The notes under the pieces were generated by a model. The model ran no database searches. It was given only the letters and a program-made list of their open reading frames with translations, and was not told the origin of the DNA. Below, in pieces: positions 49,157 to 58,931 of a DNA stretch of 64,000 nucleotides (position 1 is the first letter of the stretch; every line of letters begins with the position of its first letter). Origin of the DNA: a bacterium (GTDB lineage: Bacteria; ARS69). The DNA lies in NCBI GenBank assembly GCA_025774805.1, contig JALGZR010000008.1, forward strand, positions 1 through 64,000, read 5' to 3'. Both the position numbers and the translations under genes were made by a program.

Positions 49157-50545
49157 TTGATCCGATCGACCGCGCTCGTGACCGGCGTGGTGGGGGCCGT
49201 CCTGGCGGCGCTCCCCGGCTGCGATCGCGCGCGCGAGGACCCGCGACTTCCGAACGTCCTCCTCGTGTCGGTGGACACCCTGCGCCCCGACTTCCTCGGG
49301 ATGGGAGGGGATCCGAACGGAACGAGCCCGGTCCTGGATCGGCTCTCGGCCCGGGGAGTTCTCTTCACGGGAGCCCGGGCGACCTCCTCCTGGACGCTTC
49401 CCTCGCACATGTCCCTTTTCACCGGGCAGTACCCCTCGAGTCACGGCGTCTTCGGGGACGGACGCTCCCTGCCCTCCGACCGGCGGACGCTCGCGCAGCT
49501 CCTCCGGGAAGAGGGATATCGGACCGGGGGGTTCGTGAGCGGTCCCTATCTTCACCGGGCGTACGGCTTCGACCGGGGCTTCGACGTCTACGCGCACTGC
49601 ATGGACTACGTCGTGGAAGTGACCCCGGAAGGGAGGGTCGCGAACCTGCTTCGGGCGCGACAGCTCTCCCACCGGGGAATCACCGGTCCGGCCGTGGACG
49701 AAGAGATCGGCGAGTGGCTGGACGGAATCCCGCCGGGAGAACCCTACTTCCTCTTCGCCCACTACTGGGACCCGCACTACGACTTCGAGCCGCCGTTCCC
49801 GTGGGACACCTGGCTCGATCCGGATTACGGAGGCCGTTTCCGCGCGATCGGCTTCCTCAACAACCGCCGGATCTCTCCGGACATGCCGGCGGAGCGGAAG
49901 AAGCGTCTTCACGACCTCTATCGCGGTGAGATTCGATACACCGACGGGTGGATCGGAGCGCTCCTCGACCGGGTGGAGGCACGCGGCGAGACGGGCCGCA
50001 CGCTCGTGATCGTGGTGGGGGATCACGGAGAGGAGTTCTTCGAGCACGGGGAAAAGGGCCACCGCAACAACCTCTACGAGGAGACGCTGCGCATCCCGAT
50101 GATCGTCTCTCTGCCCGGTCTCTTCGCGGGCGGCCGGATGATCGCGGAGCCCGTCAGCCTCGTCGACGTGTGGTCGACCGTGGAGGGACTTCTCGGCCGG
50201 GCGCCGTCCGCCGAGGGACAGGGCGTCGATCTCGGGGCCGTCCTGGCGAGGTCCGTCCCGCGCGACGGGATCGTGGCGGAGCTCCACCGGGACCTCATCG
50301 CCTTCGTCACCGCCGGATGGAAGGCCATCGCCGATCGGGAGGGGGGAGGCGGGGAGCTCTACTCGCTCGACGACGACCCGGGGGAGAGACGCGATCTCCG
50401 GGAGACGGAGGGGGAGACCTACGGGCGGCTGATGTCCGAGCTCGAATCGACGCGGCACGATCGGTTCGCGCCGGAGGACCTTCCGATCCCGGCGCTCGAC
50501 GAGGGGACGGAGGAGAGACTGCGCGCGCTCGGCTACACCGAGTGA
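49157..50545 (+). CDS. Lipoprotein of the sulfatase/alkaline phosphatase superfamily
   Basis: TTG 49157 after GGAGGGAG gives 462 residues starting with a lipoprotein signal ending ALPGC (C22). The metal-binding start NVLLVSVDTLRPDFLG (D40) and the nucleophile region SSWTLPSHMSLFTGQYPSSHG are clear, as are YFLFAHYWDPHYDFEPP and LVIVVGDHGEEFFEHG. In true sulfatases the nucleophile position is Cys or Ser in C/S-x-P-S-R; here it is T80 in TLPSH, as in phosphotransferases and uncharacterised hydrolases. So a phosphoester or phosphoglycerol substrate is as likely as a sulfate. Anchored in the inner or outer membrane. Confidence 0.82.
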   Translation: MIRSTALVTGVVGAVLAALPGCDRAREDPRLPNVLLVSVDTLRPDFLGMGGDPNGTSPVLDRLSARGVLFTGARATSSWTLPSHMSLFTGQYPSSHGVFGDGRSLPSDRRTLAQLLREEGYRTGGFVSGPYLHRAYGFDRGFDVYAHCMDYVVEVTPEGRVANLLRARQLSHRGITGPAVDEEIGEWLDGIPPGEPYFLFAHYWDPHYDFEPPFPWDTWLDPDYGGRFRAIGFLNNRRISPDMPAERKKRLHDLYRGEIRYTDGWIGALLDRVEARGETGRTLVIVVGDHGEEFFEHGEKGHRNNLYEETLRIPMIVSLPGLFAGGRMIAEPVSLVDVWSTVEGLLGRAPSAEGQGVDLGAVLARSVPRDGIVAELHRDLIAFVTAGWKAIADREGGGGELYSLDDDPGERRDLRETEGETYGRLMSELESTRHDRFAPEDLPIPALDEGTEERLRALGYTE

Positions 50546-50581
50546 GTCCCGGCCGGGGCCCGGCGCGACGTGCCGCGGTGT

Positions 50582-50611
50582 CGCGACGAGCCTGACGAGA
50601 AATGCCGGCTA
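50582..50611 (-). repeat. Interspersed repeat, copy C, containing the TAG stop of aceE
   Basis: On the minus strand it starts with the TAG of aceE and reads CCGGCATTTCTC then CAGGCTCGTCGCG. It differs from copies A and B at three of 30 bases. It fills most of the 63-base gap between the convergent sulfatase-like and aceE genes. Confidence 0.85.
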
Positions 50612-53293
50612 GTCGCCCGCGCTCTCGGCGCCTCCCGACCCCGGGGGCAGCCCGAGCTCGGCCCGCGCTCGCGCGACGTCCTCGAGCGGGATCGCCCCGG
50701 CGAGACCGAGCCGGTGCAGCGTCGCCGCCGCGATTCCCTCGGCGTCGATGCCGAAGAGACGACGCAGGGCCTCCCGGGTGTCGCTCCGCCCGAAGCCGTC
50801 GGTTCCCAGGGAGTGGTAGGGACCGGGCACCCACCGCGCGATCTGATCCGGAACCGATCGCACCCAGTCGCTTGCCGCGATGGTCGGTCCCTCGAAATCC
50901 TGCAGAAGACGCGTGACCCGAGGCACGCGGGGTGGATCCGACGGGTGCTCGAGATTGTGGCGTTCGCACTCGAGCGCTTCGCGGCGGAGCTCGGTGAAGC
51001 TGGTCGCGCTCCAGACGTCGGCGGCCACGTCGTACCGCTCGGCCAGGATCTCCTGCGCGCGGAGCGCCTGATTGAGGATCGGTCCGCTGCCGAGGAGCCG
51101 GGCCCGGTGGACGCGGGGCTGCGGAGCGGGCCGGAAGCGGTAGAGCCCCCGGAGGATTCCCTCGCCGACCCCCTCGGGCATCGGGGGTTGCGTGTAGTTC
51201 TCGTTGTAGATCGTGATGTAGTAGGAGACGTCCTCGTTCTCGCCGTACATCCTCCGCAGGCCGTCCCTCACGATCGTCGCGAGCTCGTAGGCGTAGGCGG
51301 GGTCGTAGGCCACGACGGAGGGAACCGCGGAGGCGAGAAGATGGCTGTGGCCGTCGTCGTGCTGGAGCCCCTCGCCGGCCAGGGTGGTGCGCCCCGCGGT
51401 GGCCCCCATGAGGAATCCGCGCCCGCGGGCGTCGGCGAAGGCCCAGATCTGATCCATGGTCCGCTGGAAACCGAACATCGAATAGAAGATGTAGAAGGGA
51501 ATCGTGGGCTCGCCGTGCGTGGCGAAGGAGGTTCCCGCCGCGGTGAACGACGCCATGGACCCGGCCTCGGTGATTCCCTCCTCGAGGATCTGTCCGTCCT
51601 CTCCCTCCGAGTACGAGAGCAGGAGCTCCGCGTCCACGGGCTCGTAGCGTTGGCCGAAGGGCGAGTAGATCCGGAACTCCCGGAAGAGCCCCTCCATTCC
51701 GAACGTCCTCGCCTCGTCGGGAACGATCGGAACGACGCGGGGACCGAAGTCCGGAGTCCGCAGGAGCCCGCGCAGGAGCCGCACGAAGGCCATGGTGGTC
51801 GAGACCTCCTGCCCGGATTTCGTACCCGACTCGAACTCCGCGAACACGTCCTCCGTGGGCAACGGGATCGATGCGGGGCGCACGATCCGTTTCGGCAGAC
51901 AGCCGCCGAGCGCCCGGCGCCGCTCGAGGAGATACCGGATCTCCTCGCAGTCCGGGCCCGGCCGGTAGTACGGCGGGTGTTCCTCCAGACGGGAGTCGGG
52001 GATGGGAAGCTGGAGCCGGTCCCGGAACGCCATCAGCTCCTTGCGGCTGAGGCTCTTCATCTGGTGCGTGACGTTGCGGGCTTCGAACCCCTCGCCCAGC
52101 GTCCACCCCTTCACGGTCTTCGCGAGGATCACCGTGGGCGCGCCCCGGTGCTCGACCGCCCGCCGGTACGCGGCATAGAGCTTGCGGTAGTCGTGGCCTC
52201 CCCGTCTCAGCTTCGTGAGGGCGTCGTCGGAAAGGTCCTCCACCAGACGGGTGAGCCGGGGATCGGGTCCGAAGAAGTGCTCACGGATGAAGGCGCCCGA
52301 CTCGACGGTGTATCTCTGGTACTGGCCGTCGAGCGTGTCCATCATCTTCTGTCGCAGGGCCCCGTCGCCGTCGCGGGCGAGAAGATCGTCCCACTCGCGA
52401 CCCCAGATCACCTTGATCACGTTCCAGCCGGCGCCCCGGAACGTCCCCTCGAGCTCCTGGATGATCTTCCCGTTCCCGCGAACCGGGCCGTCGAGACGCT
52501 GCAGGTTGCAGTTCACGATGAAGACGAGGTTGTCCAGCTTCTCCCGGGCCGCGATGCCGAGCGCTCCGAGCGTCTCGGGCTCGTCGGTCTCCCCGTCCCC
52601 GAGAAACGCCCAGACCCGGGTCTCGTCGCTCCCCAGGATCCCCCGCGCCCTCAGATATCGATTGAACCGCGCCTGGTAGATGGCCGCGATCGGACCGAGA
52701 CCCATCGAGACGGTGGGGAACTCCCAGAAGTCGGGAAGGAGTCGGGGATGGGGATACGAGGGGAGACCCGGATGCGAGCCCGCCTCCCGACGGAAGTGAT
52801 CGAGGTCCTCTTCGCCCAGGCGTCCTTCGAGATAGGCGCGGGCGTACAGTCCGGGGGCGGCGTGTCCCTGGTAGAAGATCTGATCGCCCGGTGCCCCGTC
52901 CTTCCCCCGGAAGAAGTGGTTGAATCCGACCTCGTAGAGACTCGCGGCGGACGCGTACGTCGAGATGTGACCGCCGAGGCCCGGAGAGCGGTGGTTCGCG
53001 CGCGTCACCATCGCCATCGCGTTCCATCGTATGAGGCGGCGGATGCGACGTTCCATCTCCTCGTCGCCGGGGAAATCGGGCTCCTCCGCCGGGGAGATCG
53101 TGTTGACGTAGGCCGAGCGCGTGAGGGCGGGCAGATCCACTTCGCGGCGTCGGGCGTGCCGCAGGACGTGCAGGAGAAGATCGCGAGCCCGCTGGGGACC
53201 GGCGGTGTCGAGCACGGCGTCGAGGGACTCGATCCACTCTCCGGTCTCCTGCGGGTCGGAATCCGCGATGCGATCGGGGGACGGCGGCGACAT
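50609..53293 (-). CDS. aceE: Pyruvate dehydrogenase E1 component, homodimeric type
   Basis: ATG 53293 follows GGGAGT on the minus strand and gives 894 residues, near the 887 of E. coli AceE. The thiamine-diphosphate motif is [52 protein letters not shown]. The N-terminal [37 protein letters not shown], the middle [22 protein letters not shown] and the C-terminal [20 protein letters not shown] are AceE hallmarks. It decarboxylates pyruvate and acetylates lipoyl-E2. No E2 or E3 genes are adjacent, which is unusual. It is flanked by a tRNA gene and a convergent hydrolase. Confidence 0.96.
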   Translation of the reverse strand: MSPPSPDRIADSDPQETGEWIESLDAVLDTAGPQRARDLLLHVLRHARRREVDLPALTRSAYVNTISPAEEPDFPGDEEMERRIRRLIRWNAMAMVTRANHRSPGLGGHISTYASAASLYEVGFNHFFRGKDGAPGDQIFYQGHAAPGLYARAYLEGRLGEEDLDHFRREAGSHPGLPSYPHPRLLPDFWEFPTVSMGLGPIAAIYQARFNRYLRARGILGSDETRVWAFLGDGETDEPETLGALGIAAREKLDNLVFIVNCNLQRLDGPVRGNGKIIQELEGTFRGAGWNVIKVIWGREWDDLLARDGDGALRQKMMDTLDGQYQRYTVESGAFIREHFFGPDPRLTRLVEDLSDDALTKLRRGGHDYRKLYAAYRRAVEHRGAPTVILAKTVKGWTLGEGFEARNVTHQMKSLSRKELMAFRDRLQLPIPDSRLEEHPPYYRPGPDCEEIRYLLERRRALGGCLPKRIVRPASIPLPTEDVFAEFESGTKSGQEVSTTMAFVRLLRGLLRTPDFGPRVVPIVPDEARTFGMEGLFREFRIYSPFGQRYEPVDAELLLSYSEGEDGQILEEGITEAGSMASFTAAGTSFATHGEPTIPFYIFYSMFGFQRTMDQIWAFADARGRGFLMGATAGRTTLAGEGLQHDDGHSHLLASAVPSVVAYDPAYAYELATIVRDGLRRMYGENEDVSYYITIYNENYTQPPMPEGVGEGILRGLYRFRPAPQPRVHRARLLGSGPILNQALRAQEILAERYDVAADVWSATSFTELRREALECERHNLEHPSDPPRVPRVTRLLQDFEGPTIAASDWVRSVPDQIARWVPGPYHSLGTDGFGRSDTREALRRLFGIDAEGIAAATLHRLGLAGAIPLEDVARARAELGLPPGSGGAESAGD

Positions 53294-53445
53294 GCGTGAC
53301 TCCCGTGAGAAGGAAGAGCGAGAGGGGAAGGGGTCCCCGGGGAGGAAGGGACCTCCTCGGGGGTCGCCGGGACGAGGTGAGCAAGATAGGGCCAAGCCCG
53401 GGACGCTGTCCACGGGGGCGCGGGGGCCGCGACGACCCCTCCGCC

Positions 53446-53474
53446 TTGACACCGGAGCGGGCAGCCCCTACCGT
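53446..53474 (+). promoter_or_regulatory. Promoter of tRNA-Arg
   Basis: A perfect -35 TTGACA (53446-53451), a 17-base spacer and TACCGT (53469-53474) as -10 place the start near 53481, six bases before the tRNA. The -10 matches three of six. Confidence 0.6.
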
Positions 53475-53486
53475 CTTCTGCCGCGC

Positions 53487-53563
53487 GGGCCCGTAGCTCA
53501 GTTGGATAGAGCGTTGGTCTCCGGAACCAAAGGCCGGAGGTTCGAATCCTCTCGGGCCCGCCA
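53487..53563 (+). tRNA. tRNA-Arg (anticodon CCG)
   Basis: Acceptor stem GGGCCCG/CGGGCCC, D-arm GCTC/GAGC, anticodon stem TTGGT/ACCAA with loop CTCCGGA (anticodon CCG), T-arm GGAGG-TTCGAAT-CCTCT and encoded CCA at 53561-53563. It reads the CGG codon, which a GC-rich genome uses often. Confidence 0.97.
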
Positions 53564-53572
53564 CGCGCTCCG

Positions 53573-53600
53573 CCGCGCCCGGCCGGTCGGTCGGGCGCGG
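53573..53600 (+). terminator. Terminator hairpin of tRNA-Arg
   Basis: CCGCGCCCG and CGGGCGCGG form a nine-pair stem around a ten-base loop, ten bases after the tRNA CCA. A short CCGCGTTTC tail follows. Confidence 0.6.
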
Positions 53601-53610
53601 CCGCGTTTCG

Positions 53611-53640
53611 GGCCCGCATGCCTCACCAGGCTTGGGCCCC
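53611..53640 (+). repeat. Degenerate relative of the interspersed repeat
   Basis: CCCGCATGCCTCACCAGG then CTTGGGCC resembles CCCGCATTTCTCACCAGG then CTCGTCGC of copies A and B. Here it does not follow a stop codon but lies between tRNA-Arg and the transporter operon, flanked by GGGCCC on both sides. It may be an old copy or chance. Confidence 0.4.
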
Positions 53641-53697
53641 GTTGCCTCCCGGGAGGGGCGATGCTAGATTGTTTCCTCCCAGTGCGGGGGGAAGTCG

Positions 53698-55287
53698 TTG
53701 AAGCGATTCGCCTTGTCGATCCTCCTCCTCGCCCTCCTCGGACGGGCGACTCCGAGCGAAGCCCAGGAACCCGACCCGGTGAGCGGGGGGACCCTGATCT
53801 ACGGTCGGGGCATGGACGCCGTGGGACTCGATCCCGCCCACGAGTCCGATGGGGAGTCGTTCAAGGTCTGCGACAACGTCTACGAGTGTCTTCTCCGCTT
53901 CGCCGACAACGGAACCGACATCGAGCCCGGGCTGGCGACGCACTGGGAGGTCAGCGAAGACGGGCGCGAGTGGACGTTCCATCTGCGGCGGGGGGTGCGT
54001 TTCCACAACGGAGACCCCCTCGACGCGATGGCGGTCGCGTACTCGTTCGAGCGCCAGTGGGGCGCGCGTGAGCCCCGGCACGAGGACTACGGCGTCGGCG
54101 GGCCGTATCCCTTCTGGGGATACCTCGGGATGGACGACATCCTGGAGAGTATCGAGATCCTCGATCACCTGACGGTCCGGTTCGTTCTCAAGACTTCGAG
54201 CGCCCCCTTTCTCTCCAACCTCGCCTGCAACTTCGCGGCCATCGTGTCGCCGCGGGAGGCGCACCGCTGGGGCGAGGAGTTCTTCCGCCACCCCTGCGGA
54301 ACGGGACCCTTTCGCTTCGAGGAATGGAAGCGGGCCGAGACGATCACCCTCGTTCGGAACGAGGACTACTGGGGCCTGCCGCCCTATTTGGACCGCATCG
54401 TCTTCCGGTCGATACCGGAGAACTCGACCCGCTTCTTCGAGCTTCTCTCGGGCTCCATCCACATGATGGACGGCATCCCTCCCGACGACGTCCCCGCCAT
54501 CCAGACGGACCGGAGCCTCAAGCTGCACGGGTCGCCGGGCATGAACGTCGCCTACCTGGCGATGAACCTCGATCACGAGCCGTTCGGGAATCCGCGGGTG
54601 AGACGCGCCGTGAACCACGCCGTCGACAAGGAGATGATCGTCTCCGCGCTGTACGGACATCTCGCGGAGATTGCTCTCGGCCCGCTCCCCCCCAATGTCT
54701 TCGGAGCGCACGAGGACCCGCCCGCGTACGGGTACGACCCGGAGTTCGCGCGCCGTCTGCTGGAGGAGGCTGGCTACCCCGACGGTTTCGAGACGACCCT
54801 GTGGACGATGTCGGGTCCGCGACCCTACATGCCGCAGCCGGTGCGCCTCGCCCAGGTGATTCAGGCCGACCTCGCGCAGGTGGGGATTCGGGCCCGGATC
54901 GTCTCCTACGAGTGGGGGACCTACCTCGGAAGGGTTCACCGGGGGCACCACGACATGGCCCTCCTCGGCTGGCAGGCGGACAACGGAGATCCGGACAACT
55001 TCCTCTTCGTCCACTTCGACAAGTCGTCCGCGGTCCCCCCCGCCGGCAACATCGCCTTCTACCGGGACGAGACGGTCCACGAGCTCCTGCTCGCGGGCCA
55101 GCGGACCGTGGATCCCGATCTCCGGTTGCCCTACTACCGAGAGGCCCAGGAGATCATCCACCGGGACGCCCCTTGGGTTCCCCTGGTACACACCATGGAA
55201 CTGGCAGCGCTGCGACGGGGAGTCTTCGGATACCGCCTCCATCCGACGGGACGGGTCCTTCTCTCTCGCGTCTGGCTCTCCCGGTGA
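53698..55287 (+). CDS. Peptide/nickel-type ABC transporter substrate-binding protein
   Basis: TTG 53698 gives 529 residues; GGGGGAAG precedes it. A signal peptide (KRFALSILLLALLG to SEAQ) without lipobox cysteine indicates a free periplasmic protein. The SBP family 5 fold shows GGTLIYGRGMDAVGLDPAHESDGESFKVCDNVYECLL, TFHLRRGVRFHNGDPLDA, GTGPFRFEEWKR, VRRAVNHAVDKEMIVSALY and GYDPEFARRLLEEAGYPDGFETTLWTM. It would bind oligopeptides or similar solutes. Two permease genes follow, overlapping, but no ATPase genes. Confidence 0.93.
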   Translation: MKRFALSILLLALLGRATPSEAQEPDPVSGGTLIYGRGMDAVGLDPAHESDGESFKVCDNVYECLLRFADNGTDIEPGLATHWEVSEDGREWTFHLRRGVRFHNGDPLDAMAVAYSFERQWGAREPRHEDYGVGGPYPFWGYLGMDDILESIEILDHLTVRFVLKTSSAPFLSNLACNFAAIVSPREAHRWGEEFFRHPCGTGPFRFEEWKRAETITLVRNEDYWGLPPYLDRIVFRSIPENSTRFFELLSGSIHMMDGIPPDDVPAIQTDRSLKLHGSPGMNVAYLAMNLDHEPFGNPRVRRAVNHAVDKEMIVSALYGHLAEIALGPLPPNVFGAHEDPPAYGYDPEFARRLLEEAGYPDGFETTLWTMSGPRPYMPQPVRLAQVIQADLAQVGIRARIVSYEWGTYLGRVHRGHHDMALLGWQADNGDPDNFLFVHFDKSSAVPPAGNIAFYRDETVHELLLAGQRTVDPDLRLPYYREAQEIIHRDAPWVPLVHTMELAALRRGVFGYRLHPTGRVLLSRVWLSR

Positions 55288-56288
55288 CCCCCTATCTCAT
55301 CCGGCGGATTCTCCTCATTCTGCCCACGCTGTTTGGGGTGTCGATCCTCGCCTTCCTGCTGATCCACTGGATGCCCGGTGACCCCGCGGAGATCCTTGCC
55401 GGGGAGCACGCCTCGCCGGAGGTCGTGGAGCAGCTCCGCAGGGACCTTCACCTCGACCGTCCGCTTCCCGAGCAGTACCTGACCTACGTGGAGGGGATCT
55501 TCCGGGGCGAGCTCGGGCGCTCCGCGAAGACGCACGAGGCCGTCGCGGACGAGATTCGACGCTACTTCCCGGCGACCGTCGAGCTGGCGACGGCGGCCCT
55601 GCTCATCGCCTGCCTGATCGGGGTTCCCGCCGGCTTTCTCGCCGCTCGGCGGCCGGGCGGTCCGGTCGACGCCCTCAGCACCGGTCTCGCCTCCCTCGGC
55701 GTCTCGATGCCGGTCTTCTGGCTGGGGCTGATCCTGATGTACCTGCTGGCCGTGCGCTTTCCGGTCTTTCCCGTCTCCGGTCGCGCGCCGGCGATCTTCT
55801 CCCATCCCCCGGTGACCGGGTTTCTCCTGCTCGACTGCCTGGTCGCGGGGGACGCGCGCATGGCCGTGCGGGTGCTGCATCACCTCGCCGTTCCCGCCTT
55901 CGTTCTGGGGACGGTTCCGATGGCGGTCATCGCGCGGATGACGCGCTCGAGCCTTCTCGAGTCCCTGGGTCGGGACTACATTCGCACGGCGCGGGCCAAG
56001 GGGTTGACGGAGCTTCCGGTGCTCCTGCGGCACGCGGGGCGCAACGGGATTCTACCCACCCTCACGGTGATCGGCCTCCAGTTCGGAGTGCTTCTGGGAG
56101 GGGCCATCATCACCGAGACGGTGTTCTCGTGGCCGGGAATCGGCCGCTGGATCCTCCTCGCCGTCGAGTCGCGCGACGCCCGGGTGCTCCAGGCCGGAGT
56201 GCTGCTCATGGCCATCTCCTTCGCGCTCGTGAACCTGGTGACCGATGCGGCGTACGCGGCGCTGGACCCGCGGATCAAGCTGCGATGA
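55284..56288 (+). CDS. ABC transporter permease, DppB/OppB type
   Basis: GTG 55284 overlaps the upstream stop; 334 residues. The N-terminal TPYLIRRILLILPTLFGVSILAFLLIHWMPGDPAEI and the EAA-loop RMTRSSLLESLGRDYIRTARAKGL, then HAGRNGILPTLTVIGLQFGVLLGGAIITETVFSWPGIG are standard for DppB. About six helices. It forms the membrane pore with the next gene product. Confidence 0.95.
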   Translation: MTPYLIRRILLILPTLFGVSILAFLLIHWMPGDPAEILAGEHASPEVVEQLRRDLHLDRPLPEQYLTYVEGIFRGELGRSAKTHEAVADEIRRYFPATVELATAALLIACLIGVPAGFLAARRPGGPVDALSTGLASLGVSMPVFWLGLILMYLLAVRFPVFPVSGRAPAIFSHPPVTGFLLLDCLVAGDARMAVRVLHHLAVPAFVLGTVPMAVIARMTRSSLLESLGRDYIRTARAKGLTELPVLLRHAGRNGILPTLTVIGLQFGVLLGGAIITETVFSWPGIGRWILLAVESRDARVLQAGVLLMAISFALVNLVTDAAYAALDPRIKLR

Positions 56289-56298
56289 GGCGGGGTCG

Positions 56299-57231
56299 AT
56301 GACAGATACGAGAAGCCGCCGGGCATTCGAGAGAGAGCTCCGGGTCCTCACCCGGCTGCAAAGACGGCGATCCACGGCCACGGCGATGGCCCTGCTCGCT
56401 CTCTTTCTTCTCGGGGCCATGTTCGGCCCGCGGGTGGCGCCCCGGGATCCGTACGAGCAGAACCTGGCGGAGCGCCTGCTGCCTCCGGGAGGGGAGCATC
56501 TCCTCGGAACGGACGAGTTCGGGCGCGATGTCTTCTCCCGTCTGGTTCACGGAACCCGGATCTCGCTCTTCATCGGGGTGGTGTCCGTGCTGATCGGAGT
56601 GACCGTGGGCGGTGCGATCGGACTCACGACCGGCTACTTCGGAGGATGGATCGATCTTCTGGGAATGCGTCTCGTGGATATCCTCCTGGCGTTCCCGAGC
56701 ATCCTGCTGGCGATCGTCGTGGTCGCCGTGCTCGGGCCGAGCCTCGAGAACGCGATGATCGCGGTGGGCATCGTGGGGGTGCCCCAGTACGCGCGCATCG
56801 TGAGGTCCGCCGTGCTCGCGGTGCGGGCGCTCCCGTTCGTGGAGGCGGAGCGGGCCCTGGGGGCCCGCGACGACCGCATCCTCCTCCGCACGGTGCTCCC
56901 GTTCTGCACGGCCCCGCTGCTCGTGCAGGCGAGCCTCGGCCTCGCCACCGCGATCCTGGACGCGGCCGGTCTCTCCTTCCTCGGGCTGGGGGCGCAGCCT
57001 CCCCTCCCCGAGTGGGGGGCCATGCTGGGCCACGGTCGGGAGTACGTCGTGCACGCCCCGTGGATCCTGGTGGCCCCGGGGGGGGCGATCCTTCTCACCG
57101 TGCTCGGGTTCAACCTGCTGGGCGACGGACTGCGCGACGCCCTGGACCCGCGGCTCGCCGCCACCTTCGGACACCGGCCGGCGGGCGGCCCGGACGTCCC
57201 CTCTTGGAAGCGAATCGAAAGGATGACATGA
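56299..57231 (+). CDS. ABC transporter permease, DppC/OppC type
   Basis: ATG 56299, 310 residues; GAGG precedes it. HLLGTDEFGRDVFSRLVHGTRISLFIGVVSVLIGVTVGGAIGLTTGYFGG is the DppC hallmark, and the EAA loop reads VRALPFVEAERALGARDDRILLRTVLP. AGLSFLGLGAQPPLPEWGAMLGHG is the conserved C-terminal block. It pairs with the DppB-like permease. The matching ATPase genes (DppD/DppF) are not in the window; the next gene is a TPR protein overlapping by four bases. Confidence 0.95.
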   Translation: MTDTRSRRAFERELRVLTRLQRRRSTATAMALLALFLLGAMFGPRVAPRDPYEQNLAERLLPPGGEHLLGTDEFGRDVFSRLVHGTRISLFIGVVSVLIGVTVGGAIGLTTGYFGGWIDLLGMRLVDILLAFPSILLAIVVVAVLGPSLENAMIAVGIVGVPQYARIVRSAVLAVRALPFVEAERALGARDDRILLRTVLPFCTAPLLVQASLGLATAILDAAGLSFLGLGAQPPLPEWGAMLGHGREYVVHAPWILVAPGGAILLTVLGFNLLGDGLRDALDPRLAATFGHRPAGGPDVPSWKRIERMT

Positions 57232-58931
57232 TCGCCACTCGCCTCCGGCGTCTCCTCGCGACCGCGACTCCCGCGCTTCTCTTCCCGCTCCTCCTCTCCG
57301 TCGCGGTCGGAGCGCGCGCCACGGAGCTCCCCGAGGAGAGTGCGCGCGAGGAGATCTCCTTCGACGCGCTCGAGCACTACTCGCTGGGCTCGCTCTTCGA
57401 GGCGCGGGATCGACTGCGGGAGGCGATCCACGAGTATCGTCTCGCACTTCAGCAGACCCCGGACAACGCGAACGTCTACGGCAGTCTCGCTCGCGTCCAC
57501 CTTCGACTGCAGGAGGCGGAGGAGGCCGAGGGCGCGGCCCGCCGAGCGCTCGAGCTGGACCCCTCGAACCGTGAGGCCCTCGACGTCATGGTCGATCTCC
57601 ACCTCGCGCGACGGGATCTGCCGGCCGCCGTGGAGACGCTCCGGCAAGTGGTGGCCTCCGATTCGACCGATCTCCAGACGCGCATCCGGCTCGCGGAGAT
57701 CCTCGAGCGCACGGGGGATCTGGAGGGGGCGCTCGGGGAGCTTCAGGAGGCCTCGCGGCTGAGCCCCGGGCTGGCTCACGTTCACTATCGAATCGGGTCG
57801 CTCTACTCCCAGCTCGGCCGGCTCGAGGAGGCGCTCGACGAGTTCGACACGGTGGTGCGGATCGATCCCTCGTTCACCGAGGCGCTCATCAACGCCGCGA
57901 CCGTGCGCGAGATGGAGATGAACCTGGAAGGCGCGGCCGATCTGTACAAGCGCGTGCTCGAGCTCGAGCCGGAGAATCTCGCGGTCCACCGGCGTCTGCT
58001 GCGGGTCCAGCTCCTGCTCGACGACACCGAGAGAGCGGGGGAGACCGCCCGCTGGATCCTCGAGCGGAACCCGGCCGACGCGGACGTGCGCGAGCAGTAC
58101 GGCCTCCTCCTGCTCCGTGCGGGCGACGTCGAGGGGGCGATCCAGGAGCTGGAGCGGGTCCGATCGGAGTCGGAGAAGCGAATGAGCGTGCGCCGCCACC
58201 TGGGCCGGCTCTACTGGGACGAGGAGGAGCACGAGAGGGCCCGCGAAGCGTACCGCGAGGCCCTCGAGATCGACCCCAGATTCACGGAGGGGTGGGTGTC
58301 GCTGGGCTACCTCCACGCGCAGCTCGACGAGCCCGCGGAGGCGGCCGCGGCCTTCGAGAGGGCGGTGGAGCAGACGCCCGGCCGGCCCGTGCTCCACTTC
58401 CTTCTGGGGGTCTGCCGGAACGATCTCGGCGAGTACGAGAGCGCCCGGGAGGCCTTTGAAGAATCACTCGAACTCCGTCCGGGAAACGCCCAGGCGCACT
58501 ATGGATTGGGCGTTGCCCTCGAACGCCTCGGCCGGACCGAGGACGCCGCGGCCGCTCTCCGCAAGGTCCTGGAGATCGAGCCGGAGAACGGGGAGGCACT
58601 GAACTACCTGGGCTACATGTTCGCCGAAAGAGGGGTGCATTTGAACGAGGCGGTCGAGCTGCTGGAGCGGGCGGTCGCTCTCGAGCCGGAGAACGGCTAC
58701 TACCTCGACAGCCTCGGTTGGGCCCACTTCCAGCGGGGGGAGTTCGAGAAGGCCCTGGGATACCTGGAGCGGGCGACGCGGCGGTCGGAGGGGGACGCCG
58801 TGATCCTCGAGCACTTCGGCGACGTGCTCGAGCGCCTGGGCCGGTCCGAAGAGGCCCGGGAGGCGTGGAAAAGGGCTCTCGAGGCTTCTCCGGACGCGGA
58901 GGGGGCCCGGCGGAAGCTCGGAAACCCTTAG
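57228..58931 (+). CDS. Exported tetratricopeptide-repeat protein
   Basis: ATG 57228 overlaps the permease stop. The 567 residues have a signal peptide (to about ARATEL) and then about 14 TPR units covering nearly the whole chain. Examples are DNANVYGSLARVHLRLQEAEEAEGAARRALELDP, GLAHVHYRIGSLYSQLGRLEEALDEFDTVV and GYYLDSLGWAHFQRGEFEKALGYLERA, which has the canonical W-L-G-Y-A-F-A-P spacing. No enzymatic domain is seen. A periplasmic scaffold, possibly for the transporter upstream, is the most that can be inferred. Its TAG stop begins repeat copy D. Confidence 0.85.
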   Translation: MIATRLRRLLATATPALLFPLLLSVAVGARATELPEESAREEISFDALEHYSLGSLFEARDRLREAIHEYRLALQQTPDNANVYGSLARVHLRLQEAEEAEGAARRALELDPSNREALDVMVDLHLARRDLPAAVETLRQVVASDSTDLQTRIRLAEILERTGDLEGALGELQEASRLSPGLAHVHYRIGSLYSQLGRLEEALDEFDTVVRIDPSFTEALINAATVREMEMNLEGAADLYKRVLELEPENLAVHRRLLRVQLLLDDTERAGETARWILERNPADADVREQYGLLLLRAGDVEGAIQELERVRSESEKRMSVRRHLGRLYWDEEEHERAREAYREALEIDPRFTEGWVSLGYLHAQLDEPAEAAAAFERAVEQTPGRPVLHFLLGVCRNDLGEYESAREAFEESLELRPGNAQAHYGLGVALERLGRTEDAAAALRKVLEIEPENGEALNYLGYMFAERGVHLNEAVELLERAVALEPENGYYLDSLGWAHFQRGEFEKALGYLERATRRSEGDAVILEHFGDVLERLGRSEEAREAWKRALEASPDAEGARRKLGNP

